A stretch of DNA of 64,000 bases, taken from Spirochaetaceae bacterium. GTDB lineage: Bacteria > Spirochaetota > Spirochaetia > DSM-27196 > PWMO01. The notes beneath the pieces were generated by a model. It was not told the origin of the DNA, made no database searches, and worked only from the letters and a program-made list of their open reading frames with translations. Both the position numbers and the translations under genes were made by a program. Shown piece by piece: positions 24,747-32,485 of this stretch (positions are counted from its first letter, which is position 1; each line of letters begins with the position of its first letter). The stretch spans positions 36,687-100,686 of the forward strand of contig RECP01000076.1 in NCBI GenBank assembly GCA_007693945.1, written 5' to 3'.

Positions 24747-25880
24747 ATGGTCAGGATTTTGTTGGTTGCAAGCGATCCCAGGTCGCACAACACCTTGCGA
24801 ATGATGCTGCCCGCCGGCTGGGGAGTCCAGGCGGCCGGCACGGGTCGCGATATCCGGTCCAGCATCGGCAGTCAACAGCCCGACGTGGTGCTGATCGATT
24901 GTGACGACGAACCCGAGACCATCGAGCATCTGGTGCGGCGCGCGACCGCCGCGCCACTGTCTCCGCCGGTGGTAGTTCTTTCGTCGCTGCGCAGCGACAG
25001 CGTGATAGTCAGATCGATCCATGCCGGTGCGCTGGACTTCGTCGTAAAGCCCTTCAGCGCCAGACGGTTGATGGACGCCTTTGAACGCGCGGCCATCGCG
25101 CGTGCGACTGCCGACAGCCGGACGTCGGCGGTAGCACCTGACGCCGCCGACGAGCGCTTTCTGGGCGGCAGCCGATCCGCGCGTCAGGTCAGAAATCTGA
25201 TCCGATCATACAGTGGGGTCGACGCTCCCGTACTGCTGCAGGGTGAGAGCGGTACCGGCAAGGATCTGGTGGCGCGGCTGATCCACGATCTGTCCGCTCG
25301 GGCCGCCGGGCCGTTTGAGCCGGTCAACTGTGCTGCGGTTCCGGAGTCGCTGTTCGAGTCCGAGGTCTTCGGCAGCGAGCGCGGCGCGTTCACCGGGGCC
25401 GTGTCGCGGCCGGGTTTGTTTGAACGCAGCCATGGCGGCACGTTGTTCCTGGACGAGATTGGTGAAGCATCGCCCCGGGGGCAGGTCAAGCTGCTGCGCG
25501 CTATCGAAAGTGGCTCCGTGGTCCGGATCGGCGGTCGAAGAGCAATCCCCGTCGACTCGCGCCTGATTGCGGCCACCAATCGGGATCTGCACGCCCGGAT
25601 GCAGCGGGGCGCCTTCCGCGGCGAGCTGTTCTATCGTATCAGCGTGCTGCCGCTGGTCATACCGCCGCTTCGTGAGCGGGTGGAGGACATACCGGTACTG
25701 GCTCGGTTCTGGCTGGAGCGACTGGGATCGGGCGGTGAGAGCTTCACTCCGGCGGCCGTCGAGCGGCTGGCTTCGCACCGTTGGCCGGGCAACGTCCGGG
25801 AACTGCGCAATGTCGTGCAGCGCAGCCTTTTGCTCGGCGACGGTAACAGCGTCGACGCCGCCTGCATTCAGTTTGTCTGA
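24747..25880 (+). CDS. Sigma-54-dependent response regulator lacking a DNA-binding domain
   Basis: In this 377-residue protein the N-terminal receiver keeps the phosphoacceptor region VVLIDCDDEP and VVKPFS, but the acidic pair is altered (LLVASDP where VDDDP is usual). The AAA+ domain is complete: GESGTGKD (Walker A), GAFTGA (sigma-54 contact), GGTLFLDEIGE (Walker B) and WPGNVRELRN. It ends about 30 residues later without the Fis-type helix-turn-helix. FlgR of Helicobacter and Campylobacter has the same layout and activates from solution. Target genes cannot be told from here; a flagellar role is possible only by analogy. Confidence 0.88.
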   Translation: MVRILLVASDPRSHNTLRMMLPAGWGVQAAGTGRDIRSSIGSQQPDVVLIDCDDEPETIEHLVRRATAAPLSPPVVVLSSLRSDSVIVRSIHAGALDFVVKPFSARRLMDAFERAAIARATADSRTSAVAPDAADERFLGGSRSARQVRNLIRSYSGVDAPVLLQGESGTGKDLVARLIHDLSARAAGPFEPVNCAAVPESLFESEVFGSERGAFTGAVSRPGLFERSHGGTLFLDEIGEASPRGQVKLLRAIESGSVVRIGGRRAIPVDSRLIAATNRDLHARMQRGAFRGELFYRISVLPLVIPPLRERVEDIPVLARFWLERLGSGGESFTPAAVERLASHRWPGNVRELRNVVQRSLLLGDGNSVDAACIQFV

Positions 25881-25892
25881 GGCCGTCGGGCG

Positions 25893-26390
25893 TCAGTTGA
25901 TCGGCCGCAGGTCGAATCCGTCGATAATCGGCGCCCGGGTTCCGTCCTCATCCACAAAGACGTCGATAATCGAACCGAGTACAATCACGCGGCTGTTGAG
26001 CGCGATGACGCCCGTAGCGTCCTCAGGCAGAGGCCGCGCACTGATGCGCTCGGCGAACGCGGACCCCTGGACGAACACGTAGGCGCGATAAAGGCGGACC
26101 TCCTGCAGTCCAATCCAACGGCCGCTCACCAGGTCGATCTGGGCCAGATAGCTCTCCGGATCGGGATCGATGACCGTGATCTCGGCTACCACGCCGTCCA
26201 GCAGCACGGCGCGGTCGGTCGGTAAGCCTGCCGCCCCGTGTTCTTCGAGTATGCGGTGGATTTCTTCGAGCGTGAGCGAGAAATCGACAACGTTCGCCGG
26301 CACGCTGCGCTCCAAAGCCCCGAGCACAGCCGCGCCCGGCATCAGAACCAGCAGAAGGCCCAGCGTAATCGCAACCCTGGCTGTACGCAC
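25893..26390 (-). CDS. Small exported protein, unknown function
   Basis: The protein has 165 residues if started at the GTG at 26390, which lies just after GGAGGAG and gives a classic signal peptide (VRTARVAITLGLLLVLMPGAAVLGA). The ORF-track start 69 bases upstream adds a non-signal stretch. The mature part is beta-rich (AVLLDGVVAEITVIDPD, RLYRAYVFVQGSAFAERI, VIVLGSIIDVFVDEDG) with no cysteine pairs and no lipobox. I do not recognise the family; the shape suggests a small periplasmic beta-barrel or OB-like fold. A hairpin directly upstream of the ribosome site may control translation. Confidence 0.65.
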   Translation of the reverse strand: MRTARVAITLGLLLVLMPGAAVLGALERSVPANVVDFSLTLEEIHRILEEHGAAGLPTDRAVLLDGVVAEITVIDPDPESYLAQIDLVSGRWIGLQEVRLYRAYVFVQGSAFAERISARPLPEDATGVIALNSRVIVLGSIIDVFVDEDGTRAPIIDGFDLRPIN

Positions 26391-26400
26391 CACAACTCCT

Positions 26401-26427
26401 CCGCAACCGGTGTAGCGCCTGTTGCGG
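26401..26427 (-). promoter_or_regulatory. Hairpin abutting the ribosome-binding site of the exported protein gene
   Basis: On the minus strand CCGCAAC and GTTGCGG form a perfect 7-base stem with a 13-base loop. The 3' arm runs straight into the AGGAG, so the stem could stabilise or mask the start region. Confidence 0.4.
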
Positions 26428-26462
26428 CGCCCGTCCGGTATCTCCGGGCACCACGGCAACCC

Positions 26463-26493
26463 AGTATAGCCGAAACTACGCCAATCTGTCCAA
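26463..26493 (-). promoter_or_regulatory. Candidate promoter of the exported protein gene
   Basis: On the minus strand TTGGAC and TATACT are 19 bases apart. This would give a leader of about 70 bases carrying the hairpin at 26401-26427. Confidence 0.4.
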
Positions 26494-26534
26494 GGACGGG
26501 AAAGCGGGTGTGCGATGTGCTATGCTCTGCAGTA

Positions 26535-27320
26535 ATGAGTAGCGCCTCACCCGGTTCCCACGCCCAGACCGCACCGTTCAGCGGGACTACCGCCCTCGTG
26601 GTGGGCGCGAGCGGCGGTATCGGCCGTGCGGTCGCGCGCGAGCTTCATCGGCTGGGAGCCGAAGTGCGTATTCACGGACGCGATCGCCGGCGCATCGAAG
26701 CGCTGGTCACCGAGCTGCAGCGGAACGGAGGGCGGGCGCACCCGGTTGTTCAGGTACTCGAACCCGATGCCCCCCTTGACGCCGCCGTCGAAACGGTGCT
26801 GGCCGGAGACGTGCCCGATATTGTCGTGGTGAGCTACGGACCGTTCATTGAGCAGCAGCTGCTGCAGACCGACGGATGCGAGTGGCGCCGGCTCTATGAG
26901 GCCAACGTGATGCTGCCGGTACTACTCGGACAGCGCTGTCTGCCGACGATGATGCAGCGCGGGTTTGGCCGTATGCTGGTGTTCGGCGGAACCGGTACCG
27001 ATCAGATCAGGGGCTACCGCACGATCGGCGCCTATAGTGCGGTCAAGACCGCGCTGATGTCGTGGGTCAAGAGCGCCGCCGCAGAGGTAGCCGGCCGCGA
27101 TGTGGCGGTGAGCGCAATCTGTCCGGGCTACGTAGAGACCGAGTACCTCGATCAGGCGGCGCTGGCGCGGTATTCACGGCGAGTTGCGGGAGGGCGGTTG
27201 TCGACACCACAGGAGGTAGCGTACGCCGCGGTGACGCTGCTCGATCCGCGTTCGGCGCTGATGAACGGCGCGGTCATCGCGCTGGATGGCGCAGGAGCCA
27301 CAGCCGTGCGCACTATTTGA
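26535..27320 (+). CDS. Short-chain dehydrogenase/reductase
   Basis: The 261-residue protein has the SDR nucleotide motif ALVVGASGGIGRAVA, a NAG-equivalent region altered to VVVSYG, and the catalytic YSAVK (Y167). PGYVETEY follows. Arginines after the first motif (IHGRDRRR) suggest NADP preference. The usual catalytic serine position reads FGGTGTD, so a threonine may take its place. The ATG at 26535 is preferred over the ORF-track start 297 bases earlier, which lies in another gene's antisense. A TATGCT box lies eight bases before it, with no Shine-Dalgarno. Substrate unknown. Confidence 0.85.
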   Translation: MSSASPGSHAQTAPFSGTTALVVGASGGIGRAVARELHRLGAEVRIHGRDRRRIEALVTELQRNGGRAHPVVQVLEPDAPLDAAVETVLAGDVPDIVVVSYGPFIEQQLLQTDGCEWRRLYEANVMLPVLLGQRCLPTMMQRGFGRMLVFGGTGTDQIRGYRTIGAYSAVKTALMSWVKSAAAEVAGRDVAVSAICPGYVETEYLDQAALARYSRRVAGGRLSTPQEVAYAAVTLLDPRSALMNGAVIALDGAGATAVRTI

Positions 27321-27345
27321 CAAAACTACAACGGACGCATACTAT
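27317..27345 (+). promoter_or_regulatory. Promoter of the STAS-PspA-regulator operon
   Basis: TTGACA and TACTAT are 17 bases apart. The -35 overlaps the SDR stop codon. The start codon is about 60 bases downstream, with GAAGGAGAG as ribosome site. Confidence 0.7.
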
Positions 27346-27406
27346 TGGACATACTGCAGGTAAAGAAACAGCCGGGTATAGTGCCGTGGCAGAGTGAAGG
27401 AGAGTC

Positions 27407-27958
27407 ATGAGCAATAACGAGATTGTAGCGGGTTTCGACGAAGAAAAGGACGAGAGCCTCAAGATACGTCTCCAGAAAGTAGACTCTGTCGAAGGCTGTC
27501 TCATTATGTATCTCACCGGGTACATCGACACGTACAATTCGAACTTCTTCCAGAAGCGGGTCACGCGCGCGGTAGAGTCCGGCTTCACGCGGTTGATCTT
27601 TCACTGTGGTGGTCTGAACTACGTATCGAGTACCGGAATCGGGTCGTTTACGGCCTTTCTGAAGGCGGTCAAGCCGCGCGGCGGTGACCTCGTGTTGCTC
27701 GAGATACAGCCCAAAGTCTATGAGGTCTTCCAGCTGCTCGGGTTTTCGCAGTTCTTCAACATCAAGGACAACCTCGACGAAGCGGTCGATTTCTTCAAGA
27801 AGGGCGGAACCAAGGTCGAGTCCGATGTCTTTCCCAAGATCTTCAAGTGTCCAATCTGTTCCAAGAAGCTCAAAGCCACGCGGGCAGGCAGATTCCGCTG
27901 TTCCGAGTGCAAGACGATTCTGGCAATCGACAACTCGGGGCAGGTCTTCCTGGGATAA
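27407..27958 (+). CDS. STAS-domain protein (anti-sigma antagonist type) with C-terminal zinc ribbon
   Basis: In this 183-residue protein, residues about 20-130 form a STAS domain like SpoIIAA/RsbV: LIMYLTGYIDTYNSNFF, then LNYVSSTGIGSFTAFLKAV, with serines at the phosphorylation position but Asp replaced by Ser. The C-terminal 40 residues hold a zinc ribbon with C148-x2-C151 and C165-x2-C168. Classical antagonists lack such a ribbon. It heads an operon with PspA and a regulator. No anti-sigma kinase or partner sigma factor is visible in the window. Confidence 0.85.
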   Translation: MSNNEIVAGFDEEKDESLKIRLQKVDSVEGCLIMYLTGYIDTYNSNFFQKRVTRAVESGFTRLIFHCGGLNYVSSTGIGSFTAFLKAVKPRGGDLVLLEIQPKVYEVFQLLGFSQFFNIKDNLDEAVDFFKKGGTKVESDVFPKIFKCPICSKKLKATRAGRFRCSECKTILAIDNSGQVFLG

Positions 27959-27964
27959 GTATCC

Positions 27965-28786
27965 GTGGGATTGTTTGATCGCTTTCGTCGTCTGATCAAA
28001 TCCAATATCAACGATATGATCAGCAAGGCTGAAAACCCCGAGAAGATGCTGAATCAGCTGATCTCGGATATGAGCCAGCAGCTGATGGACGCCAAGAAGA
28101 GCGTCGCGTCGGCAATCGCCGACGAGAAGAAGCTCAAACGCCACATAGACGAAACGCGCGAGCATGCCACGGAGTGGGAGCGCAAGGCGATGCTGGCGCT
28201 CAAGCGTGAGCGCGAAGACCTGGCGCGACAGGCGTTGGCGCAGAAGCAGGAGTACGAAAAGCTCGCCGGCGAGTACGAACAGCAATGGAACTCCCAGCGC
28301 GACGCGGTCGAGCGGCTCAGGCTCTCGCTGCGCGGACTGGATCAGAAGATTGAAGAGGCTCAGCGCAAACGCAATATGCTGATTGCGCGGGCCAAGCGTG
28401 CTGAAGCCCAACGCAAGATGCAGGAGACACTCGGCGGACTGTCGGATACTTCGGCTTTTGAAGCGTTCGAGAAGATGTCCGCCAGGATGGACCAGATCGA
28501 GGCCGAGAACGAGGCCCTGGAAGAGATCGAAGGCAAGATTCAGGATGACTCGCTGGAGCGGGAGTTTGCCAGTCTGGAAAGCTCTTCGGGGGCCTCGGAC
28601 AAGCTGCTGGATGCGCTGCGTGAGAAGATGGCCCTGGAGGATCAGAGCGGGCAGGCCTCGACCGATGCACGGGAGACGCCGGATTCGACTGCGCCGCCGG
28701 CCGCTTCGGCTGCCTCAGAAGACATCGATGAGACGCTCGAAACGCTGAAGCAGAAGCTCAAGAACGAATCATCCGGTGAAGCCTGA
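27965..28786 (+). CDS. pspA: PspA/IM30 family membrane-stress protein
   Basis: The 273-residue protein is almost entirely helical: MGLFDRFRRLIKSNINDMISKAENPEKMLNQLISDM is the PspA amphipathic N-terminus and first hairpin. Long coiled coils follow (KREREDLARQALAQKQEYEKLAGEYEQQ). A variable Ser/Ala/Pro linker and a short helix (DETLETLKQKLKNES) extend it past the 222 residues of E. coli PspA. PspA oligomerises on stressed inner membranes and, in enterobacteria, inhibits PspF. The GTG start is 6 bases after the STAS gene, and the downstream regulator overlaps its end by 11 bases. Confidence 0.92.
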   Translation: MGLFDRFRRLIKSNINDMISKAENPEKMLNQLISDMSQQLMDAKKSVASAIADEKKLKRHIDETREHATEWERKAMLALKREREDLARQALAQKQEYEKLAGEYEQQWNSQRDAVERLRLSLRGLDQKIEEAQRKRNMLIARAKRAEAQRKMQETLGGLSDTSAFEAFEKMSARMDQIEAENEALEEIEGKIQDDSLEREFASLESSSGASDKLLDALREKMALEDQSGQASTDARETPDSTAPPAASAASEDIDETLETLKQKLKNESSGEA

Positions 28787-29435
28787 ACGGATCACCGTTC
28801 ACTGCATCGCGGTCCCCGCTGATCTTGCTGATCAGATTCGCCTCCACGTCTTGAACATGCATGAGTGGATACTCTCGTGGTCCGGGGGCGTTGCCGACCT
28901 GCCGGGCTGCGATGCAATAGTGCTGCCGGCCGCTCTGCTGCCGGATCTGCGGATATCGCAGCCCGGGGCCATCCTCGGCGCGCAGGTGCTCGCCTTCGGT
29001 CCGGCCGAAATGCTGCCGATCGCCTTGATGCGCGGTGCCGACGAATTCCTGCGGACTCCCTGGGCTGCCGCGGAGCTGTTCGCCCGCCTCAGGCACTGCC
29101 TGCTGACGGCTACCCGCGCGTCGCGGCGCCTTGGCCTGTCGCTGCAACCCGGCGCGGTATCGAGTGCGGCGACATCGGTCGCACTCTCTGGTGCCGAGTA
29201 CCGCATTCTGCAACTGCTGCTGCGTTTTGCCGGGGAGGTTGTGGATCGACAGGCGTTCTGTTTCGCGCTCTGGGGCCGTTTCCTACCGCAATCGCGCGCC
29301 GTTGACGTGCACATCTCCTCCTTACGCCGCAAGTTGGCCCAACTGGCGTCCGGCACGTCGTCCTGGACCATTCAGACCGTCAGAGGCCAAGGCTATGTCT
29401 TCATCGGGCATCAGTCCCCTGTGGACAATCTGTGA
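28776..29435 (+). CDS. OmpR-type winged-helix regulator with degenerate receiver
   Basis: The 219-residue protein ends in a clear Trans_reg_C winged helix (LSGAEYRILQLLL, RAVDVHISSLRRKLAQL, IQTVRGQGYVF). The N-terminal half aligns in length with a receiver but lacks its key residues: the phosphoacceptor position reads CDAIVLPAALLP, with Pro where Asp should be, and the acidic pair and switch lysine are missing. This is a pseudo-receiver, so control should not be by phosphorylation. No histidine kinase is nearby. The GTG start lies inside the end of pspA, so it is translationally coupled. Confidence 0.85.
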   Translation: MKPERITVHCIAVPADLADQIRLHVLNMHEWILSWSGGVADLPGCDAIVLPAALLPDLRISQPGAILGAQVLAFGPAEMLPIALMRGADEFLRTPWAAAELFARLRHCLLTATRASRRLGLSLQPGAVSSAATSVALSGAEYRILQLLLRFAGEVVDRQAFCFALWGRFLPQSRAVDVHISSLRRKLAQLASGTSSWTIQTVRGQGYVFIGHQSPVDNL

Positions 29436-29651
29436 ATAAAATCGACTCGAAGCAAAACGGCTACACAGATTTTTAGGCCTAACCTGAACATTCGGTCGAC
29501 TTCTTTTCGGATTCGACGTCAAGATCTTTTAAATAGCTATAACAAAGTGAATTAAACCGTGCCAAAACGTAATCTGGCTCGAATCGGCCATGCGGCCGTC
29601 GATTAAATCATACAACTGCCGGTCTGTAGCCTGTGGGTAACCTGTTGAAAA
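29420..29651 (+). other. AT-rich gap with paired DnaA-box-like 9-mers (origin-like)
   Basis: Four 9-mers resemble the DnaA box TGTGGATAA on the plus strand: TGTGGACAA (29420) and TGTGAATAA (29431), then TGTGGGTAA (29632) and TGTTGAAAA (29643). The first three have one mismatch, the last two. Each pair is offset by exactly 11 bases. Between the pairs lies the most AT-rich stretch nearby (TCTTTTAAATAGCTATAAC). The gap 29436-29730 has no gene I can support. No dnaA, dnaN or gyr gene is adjacent, so it may be a DnaA-binding site rather than the chromosomal origin. Confidence 0.35.
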
Positions 29652-29691
29652 CTCAAGCACAATCTCGTCGCGGTACGATTGGCTGCTTTGG

Positions 29692-29720
29692 TTGCATTGC
29701 GGGCATGCGCGTGATAGGAT
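29692..29720 (+). promoter_or_regulatory. Candidate promoter of the envelope operon
   Basis: TTGCAT and TAGGAT are 17 bases apart, ending 10 bases before the GTG at 29731. The track start TTG at 29692 lies inside the -35, which favours the later start. Confidence 0.45.
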
Positions 29721-29730
29721 TCTCCTCAGC

Positions 29731-30744
29731 GTGAAAACCGGTTTGACTGTTCTCCTTCTGTTTCTCGGTGCCTTTCTGGCGCTGGCGCTCCTCATCAGCG
29801 GGGTGCACGTGCTGGTTCTGTGGGGAATCTCATTTGACGAGGCGTCTTCAGGGCGCGTCGGCGCCGATCTGGTGGTGTCGATTTTGCGCGAAATGCGGGC
29901 CACGCTGCTGGTGGCCGCCGTTCTGGCAACTCTCGGGGTTCTGTTTCGTTGTCTGCGTCTTGACGGCAGGCCGACCGGCGCCTTGCTGCTGCTGTGGCTC
30001 TGTGCGGCCGGCGCAATCTATGGCGGTCTGCTGGTCAGTGATGTTCTGCGCCGGCAACTGTCGCCGGTCGCGGAGCCGGTGCGGGCTCCGGCAACCGGCA
30101 CACTGCTGCGATCGCCGCAAACCGCGATCTATATCGGTCAGCGGGAGAACAACGAGCTGCATGGGGTGCTGCTGTGGCGCTCGCCGGCCGCATCCGACGC
30201 TGAAGACAACGCCGTAACCGGCGCCCAAGCCGGTTTCAGCGTTCATCCGCTGGCACACTACCGCCGGGAATCCGAATTGATAGAGCTGCAAAGCAACGGC
30301 TTCAGGGTCGCGCTGCGCGACGTGCAGAACGGCCACTGGCAGCTCTTTGAGCCTCCGGCGGTGCTTGAGCGGCTGAACGAGGACGTGGCGCGCACTGCCG
30401 ACCGGCTGAGCTTCATCGTGCGGTCCGACCGGATGGCCGGTGCGCTGACGGTAGTGGCGCTGGCCTTGATCGTGACGATGTCGTGGGTCATCGTCCGCCT
30501 GACCCGCTGGCCGCTGTTGAACGTTGTCATGGCAATCGGCTGGATTCGCCTGCTCTTTTCCGTATTGCCGTTTGCGCTCGATTCTGAACTGGGACAGCCG
30601 CTGCAGAGACTGCTTCCGTCAGCTGCCGCGCTGTCGCACTATCTCCACCCGCTGATTCTGGCAGCGGTCGCTCTGGTGCTGGTCATCGTAAACGTCGTCA
30701 TGCCGTCCTTCAGCCACTGGAAGAGGGAAGTCAGTGATGGATAG
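29731..30744 (+). CDS. Polytopic membrane protein with central extracytoplasmic domain
   Basis: I do not recognise this 337-residue protein. It has three N-terminal helices (about 5-27, 50-70 and 84-104), a roughly 120-residue soluble beta-rich segment, and three C-terminal helices (about 232-255, 262-285 and 308-330). This layout is like LptF/LptG permeases, but no Lpt signature is visible, so that is only a topology comparison. GTG 29731 is chosen over the track TTG because of the promoter and the signal-like KTGLTVLLLFLGAFLALALL. Its end overlaps the next gene by a few bases. Confidence 0.6.
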   Translation: MKTGLTVLLLFLGAFLALALLISGVHVLVLWGISFDEASSGRVGADLVVSILREMRATLLVAAVLATLGVLFRCLRLDGRPTGALLLLWLCAAGAIYGGLLVSDVLRRQLSPVAEPVRAPATGTLLRSPQTAIYIGQRENNELHGVLLWRSPAASDAEDNAVTGAQAGFSVHPLAHYRRESELIELQSNGFRVALRDVQNGHWQLFEPPAVLERLNEDVARTADRLSFIVRSDRMAGALTVVALALIVTMSWVIVRLTRWPLLNVVMAIGWIRLLFSVLPFALDSELGQPLQRLLPSAAALSHYLHPLILAAVALVLVIVNVVMPSFSHWKREVSDG

Positions 30745-32485
30745 ACAGGGCCGAACGGCGATCATCGTGCTGACGCTTGTCTACCTGATCGCGTTTGCGG
30801 TTCTGGTGGCCTACTCAATGTTCGTCTTTCCCGGGCGGATTGTTCTGCCGGCGCTTCAGACGGGCTGGATAGTATGGAACAGCGTTGCGCTGTTCGTTGA
30901 GCTGCTGCCCACAACGCACCTGACGGCCGTGTTGCTGCTCTATTCACTGTTCGCCGGGATCGGGCCGGTTGTGCGGCTTGCCGATCGGGCTCTGATCCGG
31001 ACGCTGAAGGGACCGCTGGTGTTGTTCACGCTGCTTGCGATGCTGTTCGCCGTTGCGGTGGGAATCATCCAGCCCTGGGCGGCCGGTCGACGCGACGGCT
31101 ACGTCTACCAGAGCGAGTTTGCGCGGGCGCTGCTGCAGCAGGCTGAGCAGCTCGAGCGTTCCGCAGAATACCAGCGCGCAGCGCTGGACTACGCGCTCTA
31201 CCTGAATATTGACCCCCATAATCTCGATGTGCGCGCCAGGCTCGACGAGGCGCGTGCTCGGGCTGAGGCGCGCGAGCATCAACAGCCTGCGGAGCGCGAA
31301 ACTGTCTTTCAGACTGCCGCGCGTCGGGAAGGGCCGGATGCCACCGCGCTTGCCAATCGGGCGGCATCGGCTCTCCAGCGTGAAGACTTCTTCTCGGCCC
31401 ACTACTACGCCCGTTTGGCGCTGGCACTCGATCCGGGGCGTGAAGAGGCGCGTCTGACACTCGCAAACGCCAACCAGGGGATGCGCTCGTTTGGACAGAC
31501 GCTCGCGGAAATTGATGACCAGCGGCGCTACGCACGCAAGCGCGACGCCTACGAGCTGCTCAGCAGCGATCAGAGTCAGGCGGTGATCCAGGCCTATTAC
31601 GCCTTCGCCGACCTTCGTTCAGACTACCCCGATGACCCCGACGTCGAGCGCTACTATCCGCTGGCGCTCGAGGCCGTTCAGCGTGTTTCGTTCTTTCTGG
31701 ATGAGATAGCGCGCGCCGAGGCGTTTCCGACGCGCTACAACCTGACTTTCCGCAATGGGGGGCCGCACGACGGTGTCCGCGAATTCGTGCACATTGACCG
31801 CTTGATCATGGCGTCCGGCGGGCGCTATGCGTTGGGCATTGAGGCAATCAGCTACGACAGCCACGGCGAGCCGGGCTATCACCTGCGCGCCGAGTACGGC
31901 AAAATAGAGCAGCGCGACAGTTACGACGGCGTCTCTTCGGCGTTTCTCAACATGCGAACGGTTGATTCCGCTGAGCGAACCGTCAGCCAGCCGCGCTACC
32001 TTGCCGGCAAACGTGACCCGAGCGTGGCTCACGTGCTCGAGCTGCGCGCACCGCTGAGCCGCCTCGAATTGGTGGCCGCCGCCGATGGGGGGGTGTCAAA
32101 CGTCGGGCTGCCCGATCTGCTGCACAAGGCGCGGTTGTTTCCCGCGTTCGGCTTTGCCGTTGAGCCGGTCTACGTGGAGATCGGGATGCGCCTTCTGCTG
32201 CCGTTCAGCCTGCTGGTGTTTTCGTTGTTCGGCATAACGCTGGGAATCCGGTGGCGCAGCCGTTATCTGCGGCGCATCACGCTGCTCGGCATCCCGGCGC
32301 TGGTATTGGTGCCCCTGGTAGTGCACCACCTGATCCTGCTCTACTTCTACTTCTTTCGCGTGCTGCTGGGGTTTCTGGTGCTCTCGGCCGGCGTTGTCGT
32401 GGCGGCTGTGGTGCTGATCGGCGTCCAGGCCCTGCTGCTGACGTGGGCGCTGTTCAGCGTGGCGGCGCGCATGAACGAATCATGA
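30737..32485 (+). CDS. Membrane protein with TPR-like central domain
   Basis: The 582-residue protein has three N-terminal helices (about 8-30, 50-75 and 90-112). A soluble region follows with tetratricopeptide-like helices: AEQLERSAEYQRAALDYALYLNIDPHN and LQREDFFSAHYYARLALALDPG. Then comes a mixed region of about 180 residues and three to four C-terminal helices. ATG 30737 is chosen for GGGAAG six bases upstream; the track uses a GTG three bases earlier. It overlaps both neighbours, giving a tightly coupled three-gene operon. Function unknown; probably envelope-related. Confidence 0.65.
   Translation: MDRQGRTAIIVLTLVYLIAFAVLVAYSMFVFPGRIVLPALQTGWIVWNSVALFVELLPTTHLTAVLLLYSLFAGIGPVVRLADRALIRTLKGPLVLFTLLAMLFAVAVGIIQPWAAGRRDGYVYQSEFARALLQQAEQLERSAEYQRAALDYALYLNIDPHNLDVRARLDEARARAEAREHQQPAERETVFQTAARREGPDATALANRAASALQREDFFSAHYYARLALALDPGREEARLTLANANQGMRSFGQTLAEIDDQRRYARKRDAYELLSSDQSQAVIQAYYAFADLRSDYPDDPDVERYYPLALEAVQRVSFFLDEIARAEAFPTRYNLTFRNGGPHDGVREFVHIDRLIMASGGRYALGIEAISYDSHGEPGYHLRAEYGKIEQRDSYDGVSSAFLNMRTVDSAERTVSQPRYLAGKRDPSVAHVLELRAPLSRLELVAAADGGVSNVGLPDLLHKARLFPAFGFAVEPVYVEIGMRLLLPFSLLVFSLFGITLGIRWRSRYLRRITLLGIPALVLVPLVVHHLILLYFYFFRVLLGFLVLSAGVVVAAVVLIGVQALLLTWALFSVAARMNES

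Noticed and set aside
29731-32485. Calling the two polytopic proteins LptF and LptG
   Set aside because: Only the helix layout agrees; no sequence signature of either family is visible, and the second has TPR-like helices instead of a beta-jellyroll.
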